Assembly (NCBI RefSeq): GCF_030272615.1
Contig: NC_081408.1
Span: forward strand, 766,355,330 to 766,419,329
DNA: 64,000 nucleotides
Origin: Cryptomeria japonica
Taxonomy: Eukaryota; Streptophyta; Pinopsida; Cupressales; Cupressaceae
Direction of reading: 5' to 3'
The notes beneath the pieces were generated by a model that made no database searches, was not told where the DNA came from, and saw nothing but the letters and a program-made list of their open reading frames with translations. Position 1 is the stretch's first letter. Each line of letters begins with the position of its first letter. This document shows positions 1 to 12,899 of this stretch, in pieces. The position numbers and the translations under genes are program-made.

Positions 1-1186
1 TGTCGGGCTATAGGCCTCAATCATGCTTGCGTGACTTCAAGGTGTAATTTCAAACGGAATTCCTGATTAAGAACTATAAGATAGAAGCTACCCAATTCAC
101 CTCCGAAAGGTTGATAATCTTTGTGCAAGAGAGATAGTAACTCTCCCAAGACACTTGCCATATCATGCCCCCATTAGCATTTGGAGTCAGCTAATACGAC
201 ATTGAGAATCCATTGTGTGAGACTCAGCGACCATATTTTGATTAGCTATTGGGTGTGTACCTAAGTCAGCAAGCAAAGGTTTTCTTCTCCAAACCAACTT
301 CCATAGGGTTAGCATGTTGTGCTTGAAATATTATATATCTTACATGTTTTCTGTGTTTTCATCCCTGAAATTGACAAAAATAAATAAAAATAAAATACTG
401 AAACTAGGGAAAATAAATCAAACAGATCAAATAACTCAGTGATAAACTCTGTCTGTGTCGAAACTGGTCTATCCCTGTCGAAAATCAGTCCATCTTAGAA
501 ATTGGTTGTATTCAGTTATCCTATTCAGTCATTGAAAAACTCAGAACTTTTAGTCTCTGCTCTGTGAACAATCGTACGAGTCTGCTGGATTGTTGTCCTG
601 TACCAAATTCTATGTCGTATGAGTATACTAAATTTTCATCCTGAGCCCAATCCTCTATCGTACGAGACCCAGTAGTCTGTCATCCCGAGTCATATCCTAT
701 GTCGTACGAGATAGAACTGAACAAAATCATTTGTCGTCTGGGACCTACCCATTTATCGTACGGTACTAGGCAACAACTCGTACGAAATAGAACTGTTGTC
801 GTCCTACACCTGTTATACTGTCGTACGATTCCAGGAATATAGTCGTATGAGTCTCTGATTCTGTCAGTCGAGAACAGTCAAAACCTGTCCAAAACAATTT
901 TACAGCGAGCCCAAAATTGGTTATCATCTTCCTGAGCATAAAAAAACCTTGATAGTGTACCTCTGCGGTTGCGTTGCACGATTTTGTCGATCATTTCTCA
1001 GCTAGTTCAAACGAACATTTTATCAAACCTAAGTCAACTTAGATAATGTCTTACACAGGATAGATCATTCCTGAAACCAGACTAGATCTTAGTAACTTCT
1101 CTCAATCACTACGTTAAACGAACAACTAGCTACAATTTGATCTTGACTTCTGCAACACATCTCGCTCTCGGTCCTGTCGGTTATAA
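1..1186 (+). other. T1 leader, no gene; contains dispersed GTCGTACGAG repeats
   Basis: No coding frame worth naming. It precedes the T1 gag start at 1187 and should be the transcribed leader between the 5' LTR (outside the window) and gag. It does not resemble the T1 3' LTR at 24528-25630, so it is not the LTR itself. Positions 571-850 hold about nine variants of the decamer GTCGTACGAG. Confidence 0.6.
571..850 (+). repeat. Dispersed GTCGTACGAG motif array in the T1 leader
   Basis: Copies or near copies begin at about 571, 614, 656, 701, 732, 754, 778, 799, 820 and 842, spaced 20 to 45 bases. The core CGTACG is palindromic. The surrounding sequence is not conserved between copies, so this is a motif array and not a simple tandem repeat. 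Confidence 0.7.
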
Positions 1187-1908
1187 ATGCCTGTTCAAAC
1201 TAGAAGCTCTCACAACAAAACAAACAAAGCAAAAGAGACACCCTTTTCAACCAGAGATAATCCATTCTTTGTGGGAGACCCTTTTTACGATAAACCGTCC
1301 TCGTCACAGATACCATCCTCGTCACAGATACCAGTCTATGATATACCAATCTTTGGTCAGCCCCTATCTCCCACCATGTTTGGGGAAAGACAAGAAAAAG
1401 AAGCCAGTAAATGAAACACCCACGAAGATTTTAGAAATCAAGCCACTGATAGCGATTCATCAACTGAATCTGAGCTCCCTAAACCTCCCGAAGATGAAGT
1501 ACATAGGTGTCAGAATAGTAAAGAATTCCAAAAAATGATGAAGGTCATCATGGCTAGGGAAAAAGAAGATTATTTCTTAGAATTAGCGAAACAAGGTGCC
1601 AAACTCCCTACTAGTTATAATGTAGAGACCCTCGTTGCTAAAGAGGAAGATACACCATGGGGAAAAATGAGCAAACATATGCAAACACTACAAACTGCAG
1701 TCACAAGAATAGAAAAAAAAGATAAAATGCCAAAACAATATTCTTTGGACATAATATGCCCATTCCCATTTGATAAAAACCTTTACATGTCTCCATTTCC
1801 TTCACGAGTTGAGATCCCAAAATTTGACAAGTATGATGGTACCTCAGATCCTCAAGATCATGTCAGAGAGTTTTGTGCTGCTTGTATGGAGTTTATGCAT
1901 GATCAAAC
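1187..1908 (+). pseudogene. gag: T1 gag, 5' part (N-terminal half of capsid polyprotein)
   Basis: Structural protein that would form the cytoplasmic virus-like particle. The start at ATG 1187 is supported by its match to the T3 gag start (MPVQTRS here, MLVETRS at 41138). The frame runs through one TGA stop at 1412-1414, most simply a CGA-to-TGA change, and then to residues CPFPFDKNLYMSPFP and KFDKYDGTSDPQDHV, the hallmark N-terminal part of Tat gag. It is cut at 1908 by T2. The same frame resumes at 14715 after the target duplication, in the segment that starts with TYLMHLF. Confidence 0.85.
1904..1908. repeat. Target site duplication CAAAC left of T2
   Basis: CAAAC directly precedes the T2 LTR (TGTGTGGGGG) and is repeated directly after the other LTR at 14710-14714. 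A perfect 5-bp duplication is the normal footprint of gypsy integration. Confidence 0.95.
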
Positions 1909-3508
1909 TGTGTGGGGGAAAAAGCGAGACTAGGTTAATCATGCCCTAATCCTACCTCTTGACACACATTACGGAATACGAAAGAGCCTAGAGATATCGC
2001 ACAATTGGCTACTTCTTTTGGTGAAAGAGAGAGCCACGGGATATCTATTAGGATTTCTATTCCCTTGTTGAAATTGTAAGATCAAGTAATGCAAGTTCAA
2101 ACCCTAATCCCAAAATGCAAGTATAAGATAATAACAAGATTGCAGAATCGAGATTAAACCATGAACAGCTGTAAATACAAGGATGAAATAAGAATGCAGA
2201 TGTGTACCCGGAGTCAAAATCGGATTGAAAATGTTCGGGACGGGGGCGCGGGCGCCACTGTTCTGAAAACTGCACCGGAAACTGTTGTTCTGCACTCTGG
2301 AACACTGTCGGAAAGCTGTCTGAAAGCTGTCTGTCCGGAGGACCAGGGCGCCCACCGCTCCTGTCCCAGTCTTCTGCTCTGCAATTTGATACAGAGTGCT
2401 GTCTCGACCTTCTCTCTCCGGATCTGTATCCCACGGCGTCGTCTGAATCCCGAAACCTGCAATGATATCTGGAAAAGGGTGTATGGGCGGCTATATAGGG
2501 TTTTGCCTTAGTCAAACCCCCGCTTTGGTGATTTCCACCTCCACGAATAGCCAAGTTGTTTTGTAAAATGTATTGTGTGTGCAGACCTAGTGTGTGTGCA
2601 AGGTCCTAAAATGCAAGAAAGCAAACTAGAGCAACCTAGAAAGTAAACCCTAATTGCTTGTAAATGATAACGTAAATGCTCTAAATCAAGATGCAAAGTG
2701 ATCTAAAGCATGAATAAATGATGTATTGAAGCTTATGCAAAGACATGAAAACAACATGAAATCATACCCAACCCTCAAGGGAGGAGTACAAGCCAATCTT
2801 CAGTCGGTAATCTCCTATTGTTCTTCAATGTCTTCCAAGCCCTAAATGGATGAATGGAATTGATAAATGCTTGATAGAGGGATGTTGTAAGATGTTGAAG
2901 TCTTCAAAGATCTGCTCTTTTGCTGCATATGAAGTTCCTGAAAACAAAAATCGGATCCTTTCAAATGAAGAAAGAGAGCTCTTATGTATGAAACCCTAGG
3001 TCGCAATTTCGTCTTTTGGCCGACCTAGAGATTGAATATCCCGCCAATTTCTTGGGGTTAAGCTTTATTTTATGATTGGATCGCGCTCCTAAAATTTCGG
3101 GAAAAATGTCCGGGACCGTGTGCACTCCGGGCGCCACGGTCCTGACAACTTTTCACCAAATTTTCAGGACCGTCAGATATGATGATTTTAGAGAGAATCC
3201 CGAAGTTACAGGTTATTTCGAGATGTTTTGACCCCCGAAATTAAGCCCCCAAGCTCAGAATAGGGCCTAATTAGGGTTTTTGATTAAGTGATGTATTGGA
3301 GGAATAAAATGAAAGGGGCACGCTTTAATGAAAGGGCCCGACTTTGTGATGTGGAAGATGATGAAATAGAACCTTTAGACCTAATTAATTTGATTAATTA
3401 AGTGCTAAAGGGGAAATGCCATGCAAAGTGCAACTGCGCCAAGGCGGGTGCTAAACTAGGTGTTAAATTGTACTGCCTTAGCAAGTGCGTACAATTTATG
3501 ACGTTACA
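1909..3508 (-). repeat. T2 3' LTR (1600 bp)
   Basis: It matches 13048-14709 over its full length. Termini are TGTGTGG and TTACA. It holds a TATATA box at 2492-2497 and one copy of the GGGCGCCC unit at 2341-2371, where the other LTR has three. Confidence 0.95.
2492..2497 (-). promoter_or_regulatory. TATA box of the T2 LTR (3' copy)
   Basis: TATATA, read on the minus strand in the context CCCTATATAGCC. It is conserved in the other LTR at 13693-13698, which would drive the genomic transcript of T2. Confidence 0.6.
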
Positions 3509-3523
3509 TTTAGCCCCCACTTT
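3509..3523 (-). promoter_or_regulatory. T2 polypurine tract
   Basis: Minus strand AAAGTGGGGGCTAAA, directly abutting the 3' LTR. It primes plus-strand DNA synthesis and fixes the orientation of T2 as minus. Confidence 0.85.
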
Positions 3524-4089
3524 AGCGGTCATATGAGTACTACGTGCATATGCAAGCTAAAGTACAGAAAGTAAACATTATTTGAAAAAGGATATATCCA
3601 TAAGTTGTCGGACGAAGCCCCCAGCGGCATCTATAGTACACAGTTAGGAACCGCACCCTACAAAACACACGTTAGATAACAAAAATCACCTAATGCTTAC
3701 TAAGGAAAGTGATGAAATCTTTGAGTAGCTATATGCCCCCCCTGTTTCGACTTGCTTATTAGGGAGGTGAAACAGGGTAGCATGTTTACTTACGACAAAT
3801 TGTGTAAGAGAGTATTGATGAGGGATGTTCACTAAAAATGCTTCATCAGAGCACTTTTTGGAACATCCCGAGAGTAGGGGAATGAAAATACGATTCCTAC
3901 GCAACAAACGGTTTGAAAATCGCATCTCCCAAACTCAAGTTATGATGAAATGAGTAAAAGAGGAAAATTAGGGTTTTGAAAAATAAAGGTACAGGAATGA
4001 ATGTATATACCTTGAAAGAGACACTTGCATTTGTCACTTTGTTGATTCTGAGTACTGTTCATTGCAGCGGAGCCCACATAGCTATCATC
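3524..4089. other. T2 spacer upstream of the antisense gene
   Basis: No gene seen. A TATATA at 4004-4009 on the plus strand lies about 80 bases before the first ATG of the antisense gene and is a candidate promoter. TTCATTGCAG at 4064-4073 could be a splice acceptor of a further upstream exon. Confidence 0.35.
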
Positions 4090-4170
4090 ATGCCTTCACG
4101 ATGATCGGAGCGTCCCACGAGGGTTGAGATCCTGCGCCAGGCCGTGATTGACGACGAGCCACTGGACGAG

Positions 4171-4502
4171 GTGAGTTGACTAAACTTTGACTTTTGATTT
4201 TCTGCATTTTGACTTTTATGTGATCGTATGCTGGGCCTGAAGGCTGACCCGGGGCCCACCCAGGGTGCCATGGTCCCTTCAGGGTGCCATGGTCCCTTTA
4301 GGGCGCCATGGTCCCTGACAGAGCGCCATGGTCCCCTCAGTGCGCCATGGTCCCTGACAGGGCGCCATGGTCCCTGATAGGACACTATGGACCCCAATCA
4401 GGGCTTGGTGAGGGGTTTCAGGACTAGCACACGATGTTCGACAGTTTGCATTAGCGATTTTGATGATCGAGTACTGATTACGGTTATGTTTTTGTGTTGC
4501 AG
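4171..4502 (+). other. Predicted intron of the antisense PMD gene
   Basis: A donor GAG/GTGAGT at 4170/4171 and a pyrimidine-rich acceptor TTTTTGTGTTGCAG/GG ending at 4502 flank a segment without a coding frame. Both exons are in phase 0 at this junction. The intron contains the GCGCCATGG repeat array. Confidence 0.5.
4262..4395 (+). repeat. Tandem array of GGGCGCCATGGTCCCTGACA units (19-20 bp)
   Basis: Six good copies and one decayed copy. The GCCATGG cores begin at 4267, 4286, 4305, 4325, 4344 and 4364, and the decayed one is near 4384. The unit contains the palindromes GGCGCC and CCATGG. A single near-identical copy occurs in each T2 LTR (3129-3147 and 14330-14348). Confidence 0.9.
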
Positions 4503-6672
4503 GGCCTTCCGTACATGAGAGAGCATACAGCGGGACATATTCTTCGCAGTTTACGAGATCAGATTCCGCGGCTTACTCAGTCAGAGAGAGACACACTGTC
4601 GATAGTAGGATTATGGTATGTGATCCTCATGCCAGCCATTCGGTTCCATCCTGCGATGCTGATGGCATTTGTGGAGCGATGGGATCCTGACACATGCACA
4701 TTTCATCTTCCAGTAGGGGAGCTGACGGTTACACTCGAGGATGTGTACCGTATACTTCGTCTTCCTATCAGAGGAGCGACTGTTACATACGCGACCGATC
4801 GGTCAGCGGAGGATCATCAGAGAGAGCAGGTGTATTGCATAGGGAGAGTCATGCCGAGCGAGACGAGAGGTCGCATCATGGTCAGTTGGCTCTTACATCC
4901 TACAAGGGAGGTACCCCTTCTGAGACGCCTTATGATAGCCATCATAGCACTAGCCGTCTGCCCTAATGGGCGAGGGACACACATGCATGGGGGTCTCACA
5001 TGGTGTATCGGAGTGATGGAGAGACACAGGAGAGTGTATGCTTGGGGTCGGAGTATTCTTGCGCATCTCTATCACGACCTTGAGGAGTACGTATTTGGAT
5101 AGGGGTTCAGTTTGATGACATGCACACTTCTGCAGGTGTGGATTTTAGAGCACTTCACATGCACCAGGCCCATCGGCTTTCCGCTGAGTACAGCGAGTGA
5201 GCGACCTAGGGTGTTCGCTTATCCACTTACTAGCGAGTGGAGATTTGGAGATTTGTTATATTGGAGAGTGATTTTTGACAGACTGACAGCCGAGGTGACA
5301 GTGTGGAGACCTTACCTACGGATGCACAGATGGGATGGGATGGAGAGACAGTTAGCATGCCTACAGAGGAACCGCCTACTGCGGGGATGATATGCACACA
5401 TCATAGTCCCTTTCTACTTTGATCGAGTACGGAGGCAGTTCGGGCTAGAGCAGTGTGTTCCAGCCGATGTGCCCATCTATACTCGACACTCGCGGGTCCT
5501 TCCCAGACCTAGAGCAGTAGCGAGACCGACAATAGATGACATCGAGACTACAAACTTAGAGGGATCTGATCAGGATGTAGTCACTGACTACTCTGCAGAG
5601 CCTGGAGCACAGCGCAGGTATGTCTCATGGTTTATGAGATCATATCCAGGTCCTATCTTTCCACCAGATCATCCGACAGGCTATCCAGGCCCATGGAGAC
5701 ATGGAGACCAAGACGAGGACCAGGGATCCAGGTCAGAGAAGCCAGAGGAGGGAGAGGGTCATGAGGAGGCGGGAGATCCTGATCCGCCTACAGGCGATCA
5801 ACCCAGTGCCGAGGAGGAGGAGGATACAGATAGAGAGGAGGACGAGGGAGATGCAGGTGATGATGCGGATGAGGACGAGGATGAGGATGACGAGGAGGAC
5901 GACGAGGAGGAGGATATAGATGATGAGGAGGAGTCGGATGCAGCTCCCCACCATTCAGGAGACGATACCATACCCTGGATCCACCTCTTATTCCCCAACA
6001 GGGGGAACATGAGGCGATACGGAGACCCGTTCCTAGTACCGTCCAGCCTACACCCATCGTGCATAGATTATTCGAGCGAGGGGAGCCCAGTGGTGCCCAG
6101 GCACAGATGCTACCATATCATGATCCCTACTGGCGTGAGGGAGATCTAGGTATGGTAGTTTTATATTGATTGATTAATGTTTTGATGATATAGAATGGTA
6201 CTAACAAAAAATCTGTTCTACTGCCACAGCTAATGTGCAGGAGTGGCGTTCCTTAATTCAGCAGGCAATGACAGACATTTCCATGATAGCACAGATCCCC
6301 AGTTCCTCACAGATTGCCTATAGGCCTCAGGGGAACGCGGGTCGGCATGAGGACTTGTTTTCCCCATTCCGAGTACAGGCAGATATATGGAGGGAGAGAG
6401 AGAGAGTCCTATCAAAGGACCTCCAGCAGGCACGACAGAGAGAGAGAGTCCTATCAAAGGACCTCCAGCAAGCGCGGCGAGATCTAGTAGCAGCTCAGGC
6501 TGAGGCTACCACCTATCGCGCGATCCTTATGGATAGGGATCGTAGGAGTTCCTCTCGGAGTCACTCACGGTCTGTATCGCGCTACACACCCATGGGTCCA
6601 CCTTCACGGCCAGATCAGGAGGGAGCATCTAGTCGACACTCTCCAGCCACTAGCCCTAGGGATAGGAGATGA

Positions 6673-6734
6673 TTTTATGATGTAAAAGAGAGGTCACATT
6701 TTGGATATACAATGACCTATATTTGTATACGATC

Positions 6735-6769
<35 letters not shown>

Positions 6770-7301
6770 GTATGTATATATACATGCTTCTCTTTTGTCT
6801 CAAATGTGTTATCTTTAATGCTTAAAACAATGTATGTTTTGTTTTGATTAAATCTAATACATCTGGTAAATGTACATGTATGTTCAGAATTTAATTTCCA
6901 TGTGATTGATTTCTCAATGCTCCATGATTAAATTGATACATGTGTGACTTAATTAAATATTTAATCAAGTACTACATTGATGATAGGGAAGAGATATGCA
7001 TTAAGTCTAAGAATCATATAACTAATGTGATTTAAATCTGAATTTAAACACAACATGATACGATTCTACTTAACACCTAAGGACACTGTATAATATGCTA
7101 GCATAATGGGAATGCAAATCTTTCACAATTTACATAAATGAATTCAAGACAAACCATAAAGTAAGAAGACACGCTTGTCAGGAACGAAGCAATATAGATT
7201 AAACAACATAACATTTAATTCTATTTTGCTTTAATTAAGAGACACTAACATATTATCCAATGTTTGAAGAATTGAAAAGAAGATAGATGAAGAACGAAGA
7301 A
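6673..7301. other. T2 spacer between antisense gene and integrase; contains a CA/TA microsatellite
   Basis: AT-rich and without a coding frame. The 3' ends of the plus-strand PMD gene and the minus-strand integrase converge here, so both transcripts probably terminate in or run through this stretch. A CA then TA dinucleotide run covers 6733-6783. Confidence 0.6.
6733..6783. repeat. CA/TA dinucleotide microsatellite
   Basis: Uninterrupted CA repeats followed by TA repeats and a GTATGTATATATAC tail, visible directly. Confidence 0.9.
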
Positions 7302-10300
7302 TTAAGCATAATATCTACGCAAGTGCATAGCATTGATAGGTTCTTTAAGAGGCGTACCATCTACATCCACTATTTTGTAAGCACCTGATCCATAATCCTC
7401 AATAACAATATATGGTCCAAGCCAATTAGGACTAAATTTTCCCTTTTCTGCAGGTAAGGCATTCACATTGCGCTGATTCTCATAAAGGACTAAGTCACCT
7501 ACTGAGAAGGAACGTTGAATAACCTTATCATTATAGCTTCATTGTAGAGTTTTGTGATACACTTGAATATGCTCAAGAGCATTTATACGCTGTTCATCAA
7601 GCATCTCAAGCTGTTGAAGTCGTTGTTCTCTATAAGAGTCATCATCTACCATACCTTTGAGAGAAACCCTAAGTGATGGAATCTCTAACTCTAAGGGCAT
7701 AATAGCGTCAGCACCATAAACAAGATTATAAGGAGTAGTTCATGTAGCAATTCGTACACTCGTTCGGTAGGCCCAAAGAGCATAGATTAGCTGGTTACTC
7801 CAATCCTTACCATGCTTATTCACGGTTTTGCGAAGAATTTGTTCAATTATCTTATTGGATGATTCGGCTTGACCATTTGACTGAGGATAGTATGGTGTAG
7901 AAAATCGATGTTTGATATGATACTTCTCGAGGAATTTCTTCACGTCCTTGTTCTTAAATGATGTCCCATTATCTGAGATTATAGTAGAAGGTATCCCGAA
8001 TCGAGAAATGATGTTTTCTAGAAGAAATTGACAAATCACTTCAGCAGTGGTAGAGCGAAGGGGAATAGCTTCTACCCACTTCGTAAAGTAATCTGTTGCG
8101 GTTATAATGAAGGTGTGTCCTTGAGATGAAGGAGGAGAGATTTTACCAATAAGATCCAAACCCCATGCAGAAAAAGGCCAAGAAGCTACTTGAGAACGGA
8201 GTTCTTGGGCAGGAGCATGAATCAGATTATTGTGTTGTTGACATTGATGACATTTTTTAACAAATGAAAAGGAATCCTTCTGCATAGTTTCCCAATAGTA
8301 TCCCATACGAAGCAATCTATGAACCAAGGATTTGCCCCCAAAATGCCCCCCACAGGCACCTGAATGTGCCTCTTCAAGAGCAACAGGGATTTCCGACTTG
8401 TTAAGACAACGAAGGAGAAGACCATCATAACCCCTTCGGTAAAGGACATTAGAAAGAATGATATACCTAGCAGACAACTTGCGGATTCTAGCCCTAGTGT
8501 TCCTATTAGCGGAATCAGGAAAGGTACCATCGGTCAAATATCTTACGATATGCGAGTACCATTCATCTGAGTCTATAAAATCACAACATGTTACCAAGCT
8601 AGAATCGTCTACAACAGCTGGAGAAATAAGGTTGTGAATAACAAATTTAAGATCAACCACAGGGTCCTCTAAAGGTACAAGAGAAGCCACACATGCCATT
8701 GCATCCGCATGTCGATTATCTTTTCGAGGAACAGTTTCCATGGTATAAGAATCAAATTTTTGTAATAAAGAGATGGCAAGCTCTTTATATTGTGATAATT
8801 TGTCTTGTTTTGCTTGATATATTCCTGTTACTTGTCTTATAATCAATTGCGAATCTCCATAGATATGTATGTGTTTTATGTTCAGAGCTAAGGTTGCTTT
8901 TATTCCCGCTATAAGAGCCTCATACTCAGCAATGTTATTAGTACACAGGAAATTTAGACGATAGGATAAGGGAATGGGTTTCTTTGTAGGAGAAATCAGA
9001 ACAACACCTGCCCCCGATCCCGTACGACACTTAGAGCCATCAAAGTATAACTCCCAAGTTTCATCTTTCTCTATAGAAAGAATGAAGTCATCAGGAAAAG
9101 ACTCAGGGTTAGGGAAGGAGAAAGGTGAAGGGGCCTCAACTAAGTGATCGGTCAATGCTTGTCCTTTAATTGCTCTTTGTGAAACAAATTTAAGGTCAAA
9201 TTCAGTTAACATCATAACCCACTTAGCTAGACGTCCTGATAAATCAGTTTTAGAGAAAAGATGCTTCAAAGGATCAAACTTTACCATGATATGGACTTCT
9301 GAATTTAAAAGATAATGTCTCAATTTCTGAGTCGCAAATACCAAGGCCAAGCATTGTCTTTCTATCGCAGAATATCGGGTCTCATAATCGAGTAAGGTAC
9401 GACTTATGTAATAAACCGGACATTCCTTACCATCTTTATCATGTTGTGCCAACAATGCTACGAGAGCATGAGAGGAAGCAACTGTATACAGAAGGAAGGG
9501 TTTAGAAGGTTCGGCAGGTTGAAGAATAGGAGGACTAGCCAAATACACTTTTAAATCTTCAAATGCTTGCTGACAATCCTCATTCCATTGAAAAGTGATA
9601 TCCTTTTTAAGAAGTTGAGTAAAAGGAAAGGTACGATCCGCAAGCTGAGACACAAACCTACGAATAGCTTGAATCTTTCCTTGTAAGCTTTTAAGTTGAG
9701 ACACATTTCTAGGAGGTGGCATGTTGACAATAGCATCTATTTTCTTAGTATCCACCTCAATCCCACGATGCGAAACTATGAACCCTAATAGTTTTCCACT
9801 ATCCACACCAAAAACACATTTTCGGGGATTCAAGCGCATGTGATATTTATGAATCCTTTCAAAGATTTGACGAAGGGTTTTAATATGATCCATGCGAAGA
9901 AAGGATTTGGCTAAAATGTCATCAACATAATCCTCTAAAATCTTATGCATATAATCATGAAAGATAAGGGTCATCGCTCGTTGATAAGTTGCACCGGCGT
10001 TTTTAAGTCCAAAAGGAATCATTATCCAACAAAACATACCCCAAGGAGTGGTGAAAGCTGTTTTGAATTGATCTTGAGGGTTAATAAAAATTTGATTGTA
10101 GCCTGAAAAACCATCCATGAAGGATAACAAGGCATGTCCTGCCGTAGAATCAACTATCATGTCAATGTTTGGAAGAGGGAAATCATCTTTTAAAGAAGCC
10201 TTATTTAGATCCCGAAAGTCAGTACACATTCTTATTTTGTTGTCTGGTTTAGCCACAGCGACAATGTTTGAAATCCATGGGGAATAGTCAATAGGGCGGA

Positions 10301-12899
10301 TAAATCCAGCCTCCAATAATTTTTCAATCTCAGCCTTAACAAGCAGAGCCACCTTAGGATTCATTTTTTGAATCTTTTGTTTTACGGGCTTAGCATCAGG
10401 AACTAAGACAATATTATGAGTAACGATCTTAGGATCTATACCAGGCATGTCAGAATATGCCCAAGCAAAGATCTCAGGGAATTCATGCAATAGTTCTTCA
10501 TATTGTTTCTGTTCCTCTTCATCCAAACATTTCCCAATTTTAATGACTTTCTCTTTATTGCAAGGATCCATCTTAACATCAGTGGTGTCACTTATGAGAA
10601 GATTACTTTGTTGAGGAGTATCCTTTAACTGAGGGAATTCTTTCACAATCTCGTCATTATCAATCTCTTTTCCAAAATAGGCTTCGGTGTTCAAACAATA
10701 AGGGAGTCCCCTATTGTGATGATAACGAGGAAGAGTGTCATAGGCTCCTAAGAACTCAGCTAAAGCATCGTCGGTAGGGAAGACATCCAAAGCATAGGCA
10801 CACAAAGGATCCCCATCAATATACTCAGGATGTTGTATTGATAAAGATGTAGAGATAGCATTAACACTAATGCATGGTCTTTTAGAAGCTTTAGTACGTC
10901 TGCAGGGATTATAGCCAAGTCCAAAGGCATAATTGTGAAAATTAGTCTCTAGAGGAACTCTTATCCCTTGTTCATGAGCACCACAACCTTTTCCATGATA
11001 CCCATGCTTAGCAAAAATGCGAAAACCACGACCATAACGATCAGCCATTTCAGGAAGAGAAGGTGGTTTATCATAAGACAAAGAATCAAACTCTTCATAA
11101 TTAGAGATGTGAGGAGAAGAAGTTTGAGAGGCGGCCACAAAATTATTACTCATAGATTCAGGTAAGGTTGATTGATTTTTAGTTTCTTCTTTCTTTTCAA
11201 CTTTATGATTTTCATCTTCTTCCTTCTTTTCAACTTTAATTTCTCTAGAAGGAACCTTATATTCACCCACAAAGGTAGGATTAAAATCAAGGGATCCCCA
11301 ATCGTCATCTTCGAGGATCTTCCCAGGATCAAAATCCTTCTTATGTGTAGTTTCAAGTCGAGAAGAATCTTCTCCAAGAGCTCCAGACTCATCCAAAGAA
11401 TTTTGATCATTGGAGAGCGAGGATTCACCGATAGGTATCTTATTTAAAGATTCATCACTAGATGAGGACGGCTTAGAAGAACCCCCCTTAGAAGTGGATG
11501 TTTGCAAACAAGCTTGAAAATTAGTATCACCTATCAAGGTATATGTCTTATTGTTATAAATAAATTTAACTTGTCTATGCAATGTAGAAGGAACAGCTTG
11601 CATACTGTGAATCCAAGGTCTCCTCAGTAGCAAGTTGTACGTTAGATTTCCCGACATAACATGGATAGGTGTAGGCAAAGTAACAGGCCCCACTGTGATG
11701 GGTAAGGTGATAGTACCTAATGAAGTTTTAGCCACATTATCAAAGCCTTGAATAGGACGAGAGTCCGGTTCAATTAAGGATGTATCCACATTCATCTTAT
11801 GCAAAAGATTGATGCTACACACATTAAGACCAGAGCCATTATCTACTAGTGTTCGCCTTATAGCCGTGTCTTTCATGATAACCACAATCATCAAGGGATC
11901 ATATTGATGTTGGATTTCACTAGTAGGCAACTCATCTTGGGTAAACACAATTTGAGCTTTAGGATTCATCACAGAGTTAACCAAAGATGCTATATTACTA
12001 GATGTATTCGGTGGAGGAACATTCAAATCTTTTAAGGCATCTTGTAACATTCCATGATGAGCGGAAGAAGTTTGAATCAAATCCCAAAGGGATATCTTAG
12101 CAGGGGTGGCTTTAAGTTGTTCTATGAGATCATATTCCTTGCCAAGGACTTGTGAAATACGTGGAGCTTGTGGAAGAACCGGTTGAGGATTCGGAAGGGA
12201 AACTGGGATAACAGGAGGAGGACTAGGCTGCCTATTATTTCTGGTATGATAAGTATGGGCAACCGCATGATAACTCTCTCTAGTTATTTGCTTGGCATAA
12301 TTATAAGGACTTATAGGTTTTCTTCCTTGCACCATGATGATTGGTTTATTCGGAGTACACAAGGAATCATGATCATACCCTCCTTGGACAGTAAGGAGAG
12401 GTGATTTAGGAACTTGAAAGGTGGGAGAAGGATAAGCTCCTTGGACTTCAAAGAGAGGCTTTTTATGCTCATTCAAGTTTATCATGTTAACTAATTTAGA
12501 AGTTTTGTTCTTGTTTAAAGATTTCGATAAAGCCACAAAGTCATCAAGAGCATCATCCAACAAAGCATGATCATATCTATTGAAAGGTTTATCTTTTGAT
12601 TCAAAAGGAGACATCTCCTCATAGAGGGGATTGGTGAAAACAACCATGTTACTAGATTTAGTGGAAGAGTTGATAGGAATGTACCCTTGAGAGGACTCAT
12701 TCAACTTATCTTTCTCATCACAACGAAATGGCATAGTAACAAGGTTTATGAGTTTTTGGTAAAATGAAGGTTTGGCATCTTTAGGGTTTAAAAACTCATC
12801 TAAAGCTTCATCTAATTTGTCTTGGCTATACTCATAATAATCATCGAAAGCATGAACATTTTGCAAATAAAAATCTGACATTTTGAAAAGATTACACAA
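7302..12899 (-). CDS. pol: T2 pol polyprotein: protease, G-patch, RT, two RNase H modules, integrase; no gag
   Basis: One frame of 1719 codons runs from 12899 to a TGA at 7742-7740. It continues in the same frame, past a second TGA near 7539, to the natural integrase end (HLRRYYA) at 7302. Order: N-terminal unknown part (MSDFYLQNVHAF; repeated DEALDEF/DDALDDF); protease around TLVDNGSGLNVCS; G-patch (GRGFRIFAKHGYHGKGCG); RT with TDFRDLNKA and YVDD at 9929-9918; RNase H; second RNase H with LYFDGSKCRTGSGAG and YGDSQLIIRQ; integrase with H-H-C-C finger (SGACGGHF, KKCHQCQ) and D-D-E residues (GLDLIGK, ISDNGTSFK, QAESSN). Both late stops fit CGA-to-TGA. No capsid or zinc-knuckle segment of Tat gag is present. 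Start chosen at the first ATG; MSDFYL at 12881 is an alternative. Confidence 0.92.

Larger units (their letters stand above)
4090..6672 (+). pseudogene. Antisense plant-mobile-domain (MAIN-like) gene of T2 with acidic region, coiled coil and RS-like tail
   Basis: Not a retroviral gene. It is a plant mobile domain (PMD, aminotransferase-like) protein, a family that includes Arabidopsis MAIN and MAIL1 and is known from transposons. Suggested model: exon 1 at 4090-4170, ending in a GTGAGT donor; exon 2 from 4503 (acceptor TTGTGTTGCAG) to about 6149; last exon from about 6241. PMD signatures: GLWYVILMPAIRF, FHLPVGELTVTLEDVYRILRLP, TLLQVW and FDRVRRQFGL. Next come an acidic Asp/Glu run (about 5806-5940), a coiled coil with a duplicated ERVLSKDLQQAR segment (6390-6490) and an Arg/Ser tail (6535-6672). 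Stops at 4102, 5100 and 5388 break it, with no frame change inside exon 2. It lies opposite to T2's own pol. Gene model inferred; domain call confident. Confidence 0.75.

Noticed and set aside
571-850. CRISPR-like array
   Set aside because: Repeats are 10 bp, degenerate and irregularly spaced, and the DNA is plant nuclear.
1-1186. T1 5' LTR
   Set aside because: No similarity to the T1 3' LTR at 24528-25630.
2057-2554. 165-codon frame inside the T2 3' LTR and its twin at 13243-13755
   Set aside because: LTR sequence; the frame changes between the two copies through the repeat expansion, and there is no domain.
5100-5150. Second intron at the TAG stop in the T2 PMD gene
   Set aside because: The frame is the same on both sides and the T3 homologue reads through as coding sequence, so a point mutation to TAG explains it better.
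5733-6064. Minus-strand frames rich in Ser/Pro/Leu opposite the acidic part of the T2 PMD gene
   Set aside because: They are the complement of GAG/GAC-rich codons and have no independent support.
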